From JAAAPF01 sp964481035 (lineage in GTDB: Bacteria > Pseudomonadota > Alphaproteobacteria > Geminicoccales > Geminicoccaceae): a stretch of 42,371 bases of DNA. Location of the stretch: the NCBI GenBank assembly GCA_964481035.1, contig CAYZSE010000009.1:1-42371 (forward strand), given 5' to 3'. Below are positions 40,378 to 42,371 of this stretch, piece by piece; within the stretch, counting starts at the first letter, position 1, and each line of letters begins with the position of its first letter. Under the pieces are notes generated by a model. That model made no database searches. It was not told the DNA's origin and was given only the letters and a program-made list of their open reading frames with translations. The position numbers were made by a program, and so were the translations under genes.

Positions 40378-42371
40378 ATGGCCGACGTCGCCGAGATCCC
40401 CGTCGAGGCGCTCGACGAGCCGGGCGCTACGGCCGAGCTGGAGCGGCTGGCGAAGGCCATCGCCCACCACGACCGGCTCTACTACCGAGAGGCCCAGCCC
40501 GAGATCGACGACGCGGCCTACGACCGCCTGCGCCGCCGCAATGCGGCCATCGAGGAGCGCTTCCCCCACCTCGTGCGCCCCGACAGCCCCACCAACCGCG
40601 TCGGTGCTGCGCCCGTCGAGGCCTTCGGCAAGGTCCGCCACGCCGTGCCGATGCTCTCGCTCGACAACGCCTTCGACGCCGCCGACGTCGAGGAGTTCAC
40701 CGCGCGTATCCGCCGCTTCTTGAGCCTCGCTCCCGAGGCGCCCTTGGCCTTCACCGCCGAGCCCAAGATCGACGGCCTTTCGGCGACACTGCGCTATGAG
40801 GCGGGCGTGCTCGTCCAGGGTGCCACCCGCGGCGACGGCACCGAGGGCGAGGACGTCACCGCCAACCTCAAGACCATCCGCGACATCCCCCAGCGGCTCG
40901 ACCCTGGCGAGGGGGACGGCACCCCGCCCGCCGTCCTCGAGGTCCGGGGCGAGGTCTACATGGAGCACGGCGATTTCCAGGCGCTCAACGAGGCGCGCGA
41001 GGCGGCGGGCGAGACGCTGTTCGCCAACCCCAGGAACTCGGCCGCCGGCAGCCTGCGCCAGCTCGACCCCGAGATCACCGCGAGGCGGCGCCTGCGCTTC
41101 TTCGCCTACAGCTGGGGCGAGGTCTCCGAGCGCCTGAGCGACACCTACTCGGGCTTCCTCGACCGGCTCCGCGCCATGGGCTTTCGCGTCAATCCCCTGA
41201 CCCACAGGCTCGAGAGCGTCGAGGAACTGGTGGCCTACCACGAGGAGCTCGGCCACCGCCGCAGCGAGCTCGGTTACGACATCGACGGCTGCGTCTACAA
41301 GATCGACCGCATCGACTACCAGGAGCGCCTGGGCTTCGTCGGCCGCGCGCCCCGCTGGGCCATCGCCCACAAGTTCGCCGCCGAGCAGGCGGAGACCGTC
41401 GTCGAGGCCATCCAGATCCAGGTCGGCCGCACCGGTGCGCTGACGCCCGTGGCCCACCTCAAGCCCGTCACCGTCGGCGGCGTCGTCGTCGCCCGCGCCA
41501 CCCTCCACAACGAGGACTACATCAAGGAGAAGGACATCCGCGTCGGCGATACCGTGGTCGTCCAGCGCGCGGGCGACGTCATCCCCCAGGTCGTCGAGGT
41601 CGTCACGGGCCGCCGCCCCGAAGGCACCGAGCCCTATCGCTACCCCGAGACCTGCCCGGCTTGTGGCAGCCACGCCGTCCGGCCCGAGGGCGAGGCCGTG
41701 CGCCGCTGCACGGGCGGGCTCGTCTGCCCGGCCCAGCTCGTCGAGCGCCTCAAGCACGTCGTCGCCCGCGACGCCCTCGACATCGAGGGCCTGGGCCGTG
41801 ACCAGATCCCCCAGCTCTTCGAAGCGGGCCTCCTCCACGGCCCCGCCGACGTCTTTCGCCTCACGGCCGACCCCGAGCGCCGCCAGAAGCTCTTGGCCCT
41901 CGACCGCTGGGGCGAGAAGAAGGTCCAGAACCTCGACGCGGCCATCGAGGCCCGCCGCACCGTCCCGCTCGACCGCTTCATCTACGCGCTCGGCATCCGC
42001 TACATCGGCGAGGTCAACGCGCGCCTCCTCGCCCGCACCTACGCCACCCTCGAGCACTGGCGCGCGCAGATGGAGAAGGTCGCGGAAGGCTGTGACGAGG
42101 CCACGGCCGAGCTCGCCAACATCGACGGCGTCGGCCCCCGCCTCGTCGCGGAGCTCACCGAGTTCTTCAAAGAAAAGAAGAACCTCGAGGCCATGGACGA
42201 CCTCCTCCAGGAGGTCACGCCCGCAGCCGCCGCGGCCCCCTCGGGCGACGCCGCCGGCAAGCTCGCCGGCAAGACGGTGGTCTTCACCGGCTCCCTCGAG
42301 CGCATGAGCCGCGCCGAAGCCAAGGCCCGCGCCGAAGCCCTCGGCGCCAAGGTCACCGGCTCCGTCTCCAA
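40378..42371 (+). CDS. ligA: NAD-dependent DNA ligase LigA (3' end beyond window)
   Basis: The frame is open from ATG 40378 to the window end, 664 codons so far. Order of domains: N-terminal Ia domain with HDRLYYREAQPEIDD, adenylation domain with the catalytic Lys130 in AEPKIDGLSATLRYE, ATRGDGTEGEDVT, the OB fold, the zinc finger (CPACGSHAV ... CTGGLVCPAQ), helix-hairpin-helix repeats, and the start of the BRCT domain (KLAGKTVVFTGSLERMSR). Only the last part of BRCT is missing. LigA seals nicks in DNA replication and repair. Confidence 0.96.
   Translation, partial: MADVAEIPVEALDEPGATAELERLAKAIAHHDRLYYREAQPEIDDAAYDRLRRRNAAIEERFPHLVRPDSPTNRVGAAPVEAFGKVRHAVPMLSLDNAFDAADVEEFTARIRRFLSLAPEAPLAFTAEPKIDGLSATLRYEAGVLVQGATRGDGTEGEDVTANLKTIRDIPQRLDPGEGDGTPPAVLEVRGEVYMEHGDFQALNEAREAAGETLFANPRNSAAGSLRQLDPEITARRRLRFFAYSWGEVSERLSDTYSGFLDRLRAMGFRVNPLTHRLESVEELVAYHEELGHRRSELGYDIDGCVYKIDRIDYQERLGFVGRAPRWAIAHKFAAEQAETVVEAIQIQVGRTGALTPVAHLKPVTVGGVVVARATLHNEDYIKEKDIRVGDTVVVQRAGDVIPQVVEVVTGRRPEGTEPYRYPETCPACGSHAVRPEGEAVRRCTGGLVCPAQLVERLKHVVARDALDIEGLGRDQIPQLFEAGLLHGPADVFRLTADPERRQKLLALDRWGEKKVQNLDAAIEARRTVPLDRFIYALGIRYIGEVNARLLARTYATLEHWRAQMEKVAEGCDEATAELANIDGVGPRLVAELTEFFKEKKNLEAMDDLLQEVTPAAAAAPSGDAAGKLAGKTVVFTGSLERMSRAEAKARAEALGAKVTGSVS

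Overview
This 42 kb window is very GC-rich and densely packed. It looks like chromosomal DNA of an alphaproteobacterium, probably a draft or metagenome-derived scaffold because it contains a run of 100 Ns. The assignment rests on gene order and family variants: ribD-ribE-ribH-nusB-thiL, a zinc-ligand-free L31 next to a type-B L36, an FzlA-like GST directly before queG, a GTP cyclohydrolase II with a degenerate N-terminal half, OpgC with OpgH, and bamD-recN-ligA. I cannot name the order with confidence.

Layout. 1-4.5 kb: end of a TusA-like gene, hpt, then the leftward riboflavin/NusB/ThiL operon. 4.5-13.7 kb: htpG, a DUF1028 protein, an ACT protein, an acyltransferase, an MsbA-like ABC exporter, rpmE-rpmJ, and fzlA-queG-SDR. 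13.7-18.1 kb: a gene-poor stretch with a truncated formate-tetrahydrofolate ligase remnant, then an L,D-transpeptidase lipoprotein, a ribokinase-family kinase and a SCO protein. 18.0-22.7 kb: a sulfide-oxidation module (Tat-exported type II SQR, small membrane protein, SLAC1/TehA channel) and an orphan ureidoglycolate lyase, bracketed by two paralogous NsrR-like Rrf2 regulators. 22.8-25.8 kb: osmoregulated periplasmic glucan genes opgH and opgC, convergent.

25.9-34.0 kb is the most unusual part. It holds a creatininase-family hydrolase, a GTP cyclohydrolase II, a stand-alone RibD reductase-domain paralogue with a coupled small membrane protein, a SAM methyltransferase, a GT4 glycosyltransferase, a PTPS/QueD-fold protein missing one zinc His and the active-site Cys, a BchC-like dehydrogenase without zinc ligands, and, divergently, a MetE-fold protein without zinc ligands. 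A complete ribDEH set lies 24 kb away, so several of these genes look like duplicates used for something else. I propose a candidate locus for a modified (glycosylated and/or methylated) pteridine- or pyrimidine-type molecule. A perfect 14-bp palindrome lies in the divergent control region. The function is inference from families and gene order.

34-42.4 kb: a glycine-zipper lipoprotein, a Rap1a/Tai-like exported protein, a hypothetical protein, gpsA, an alpha/beta hydrolase and an Xre regulator (leftward), then bamD-recN-ligA (rightward; ligA is cut by the window edge). I saw no tRNA, rRNA, CRISPR array or intact insertion sequence.
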